Source: Bacillus sp. THAF10 (GTDB lineage: Bacteria > Bacillota > Bacilli > Bacillales > Bacillaceae_I). From it: 64,000 nucleotides of DNA. The translations under genes and the position numbers were made by a program. The notes under the pieces were generated by a model, which worked only from the letters and a program-made list of their open reading frames with translations, was not told the DNA's origin and ran no database searches. Position 1 is the stretch's first letter. Every line of letters starts with the position of its first letter. Of the stretch, positions 62,617 to 64,000 are shown in pieces. The DNA is taken from positions 1,034,001-1,098,000 of the forward strand of contig NZ_CP045403.1 of assembly GCF_009363695.1 (NCBI RefSeq). Reading direction: 5' to 3'.

Positions 62617-63660
62617 TTACAGCTCATCAAAACCATTATCTACAACGTTTACTTTGGTGTATTGGCGAGATTTTTGTTCGAAAAAGTCTGATTTGCCAAG
62701 ATCCACTTCCTCATATGCCTTAATCCATTTTAATGGATTTGTCCGGTAGCCTTCAAAAGGGCGGTTGAAGCCTAGTTGATGACAACGAACATTAGCGTAA
62801 AATTTAATATATGCTTCTACGTCCTCTAAATCAATACCGACAAATTCATTTCCAATGACGTGTCTTGCCCAATCGATTTCCATCATAGCAGCTTGTGTAA
62901 AGGAGCTTTCCACAAATTTAGAGAGCTCATCTGTTTGGTATTCGGGATATTCTGTTAAAATTTCTTGAAATATTTTCACGAATAAATCGACATGGATCTG
63001 TTCATCTCGATTAATATAATTAATCATGGTGCTTGATGCAACCATCTTTTGATTTCTGGCAAGATGATAAAAAAAGGCAAACCCTGAATAAAAGAAGAGA
63101 CCTTCTAAAATTACATCATATACAATGGAATGCAATAAATTCTCCACAGTCGGATTTTCAGCAAAATCCCGATATCCATCTGTAATAAAGTCATTTCTTT
63201 TGCGCAGGATTGGTTCTGTTCGCCAGTATTCAAACACTTCCTCTTGTTTAGAGCGGCTAACTAGACTGGACAATACATAAGAATAGGAATGGTTATGTAC
63301 CACCTCTTGCTGAGCAAGCATAATCATTAAAGCATTTAAGCTCGAATCAGTTAGGTAATCAGCAACCTTTCCTGCATAGTCGGTTTGAATACTGTCAAGC
63401 AGAGAGAGGAGGCCGATGATTTTTAAAAAGGTATCCTGCTCTTTTGAAGAAAGCTCAGGAAATTGCTTAATATCTTGTGCCATATTTATTTCAAATGGTG
63501 ACCAAAAGTTTGCAAGCATTTTTTTGTATTTTGGGTAAGCCCATGAGAATCTTACATCATCCCAATTTAATACGTTGGAGCTTTTCCCATTTATGATCCC
63601 TGTGGACCTGTTCGGTGCTTTCGCATCCATAATAGACCTTGTTAAAAGCTGATCGCTCAT
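62617..63660 (-). CDS. nrdB: Ribonucleotide reductase small (beta) subunit (347 aa)
   Basis: Class I ribonucleotide reductase R2 protein carrying the dinuclear metal site and tyrosyl radical. Ligands are visible: Asp89 (LLSLLDSIQ), Glu119 and His122 (AQQEVVHNHSY), Glu in DVILEGLFFYSGF, and Glu/His in NRDEQIHVDLF; the radical Tyr126 has the usual 4-residue spacing from His122. The C-terminus NVVDNGFDEL would dock into the large subunit. GGAGG lies 8 nt before the ATG. It follows the alpha-subunit gene by 16 bp; no nrdI lies between. Confidence 0.93.
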   Translation of the reverse strand: MSDQLLTRSIMDAKAPNRSTGIINGKSSNVLNWDDVRFSWAYPKYKKMLANFWSPFEINMAQDIKQFPELSSKEQDTFLKIIGLLSLLDSIQTDYAGKVADYLTDSSLNALMIMLAQQEVVHNHSYSYVLSSLVSRSKQEEVFEYWRTEPILRKRNDFITDGYRDFAENPTVENLLHSIVYDVILEGLFFYSGFAFFYHLARNQKMVASSTMINYINRDEQIHVDLFVKIFQEILTEYPEYQTDELSKFVESSFTQAAMMEIDWARHVIGNEFVGIDLEDVEAYIKFYANVRCHQLGFNRPFEGYRTNPLKWIKAYEEVDLGKSDFFEQKSRQYTKVNVVDNGFDEL

Positions 63661-63676
63661 CGTTCATTCCTCCTTG

Positions 63677-64000
63677 TTAGCTGGCACATGATTCACATTC
63701 TTCTACTTCTGTAGAGGTAGAGCGCACATAGTAGGTCGTCTTCAAGCCTTGCTTCCACGCATCAATGTGCAAATCCAGCAATGCTTTAGCTTTAATCGTG
63801 TTAGAAACATAAAGGTTAAAAGAAACAGCCTGGTCAATATGCTTTTGACGTGCTGCATTTTGTGCAATGCTCCAATGTTGATCGATATGATAGGCTGATT
63901 TATAAAACCATGTTGTTTCGGAATTTAAGTCTGGTGCTGTTACTGGAATCTTGTAATCCTTTTTTTCCTCTGAATAAACCTTACGGAAAATCGGATCAAT
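63677..64000 (-). CDS. nrdA: Ribonucleotide reductase large (alpha) subunit, C-terminal part (cut by window edge)
   Basis: Only the last 107 residues are in the window. The end reads YYVRSTSTEVEECESCAS: the C-x-x-C pair near the C-terminus is the redox tail that re-reduces the active site after each turnover. Upstream KTYYVRS, LHIDAWKQGLKTTYYVR-type sequence and the Gln/Lys-rich helix agree with class I alpha subunits. It precedes the beta-subunit gene in one operon. Confidence 0.9.
   Translation of the reverse strand: MDPIFRKVYSEEKKDYKIPVTAPDLNSETTWFYKSAYHIDQHWSIAQNAARQKHIDQAVSFNLYVSNTIKAKALLDLHIDAWKQGLKTTYYVRSTSTEVEECESCAS

Overview
The window is chromosomal DNA from an AT-rich, spore-forming Bacillaceae species. 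The signs are a SpoVR homologue, B. subtilis-like gene orders (azoreductase-yhdB-yhdC, glp genes), Gram-positive ribosome binding sites with frequent TTG/GTG starts, T-box-free but riboswitch-rich leaders, and two dispersed repeat families of the kind seen in Bacillus. I saw no rRNA, tRNA, IS transposase or prophage module.

Layout. 1-4.5 kb: a partial aldo/keto reductase, an EamA transporter behind a leader terminator, an ECF sigma/anti-sigma pair and a DUF4395 protein. 4.6-15.7 kb: a catabolic locus that I read as transaldolase-type sulfoglycolysis (sulfo-TAL) of sulfoquinovose. It holds a sulfofructose transaldolase, a DUF4867 isomerase, a sodium:solute symporter, a GH31 sulfoquinovosidase with every known sulfonate-recognition residue, an L-fucose-isomerase-like protein, an aldehyde dehydrogenase, an AEC-type permease and two paralogous GntR/HutC regulators. 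Both promoters carry the same AAAGGT palindrome plus a half-site 20 bp away. The released sugar phosphate would enter glycolysis, and sulfolactate would be excreted. 15.8-19.8 kb: glpP-glpK and glpD, the latter behind a GlpP-type antitermination leader. 19.9-22.5 kb: phosphoglucomutase and an SDR enzyme.

22.5-23.8 kb: a noncoding array of about 23 copies of a 52-bp unit, followed by an AirS-like redox-sensing two-component system, azoreductase, YhdB and YhdC homologues. 27.2-29.2 kb: M-box riboswitch and mgtE. 29.5-38 kb: TauE/SafE transporter, SpoVR, a small His-tailed membrane protein, a flavoprotein/MarR/ArsN1 operon, a nucleoside hydrolase whose ribosome binding site is buried in a perfect hairpin, and PadR-ChrA. 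38-41.6 kb: Mn2+ riboswitch with a 36-aa cationic peptide and a lipoprotein, a kinase-like protein, a second ECF/anti-sigma pair and a 48-aa protein. 41.8-45 kb: MhqR-box-controlled azoreductase and a c-di-AMP riboswitch driving ktrAB.

45.3-64 kb: OmpR-type two-component system, VTT/DedA-like protein, RND pump, membrane proteins, Ca/Na exchanger, two UppP paralogues (one paired with a DedA flippase-type protein), a short tyrosine recombinase with a K+/H+ antiporter, a guanine-riboswitch xpt-permease operon, small lipoproteins, and the nrdA(partial)-nrdB genes at the right edge.

A recurring oddity is that three riboswitches (M-box, yybP-ykoY, ydaO) are each separated from their genes by a copy of a dispersed repeat.
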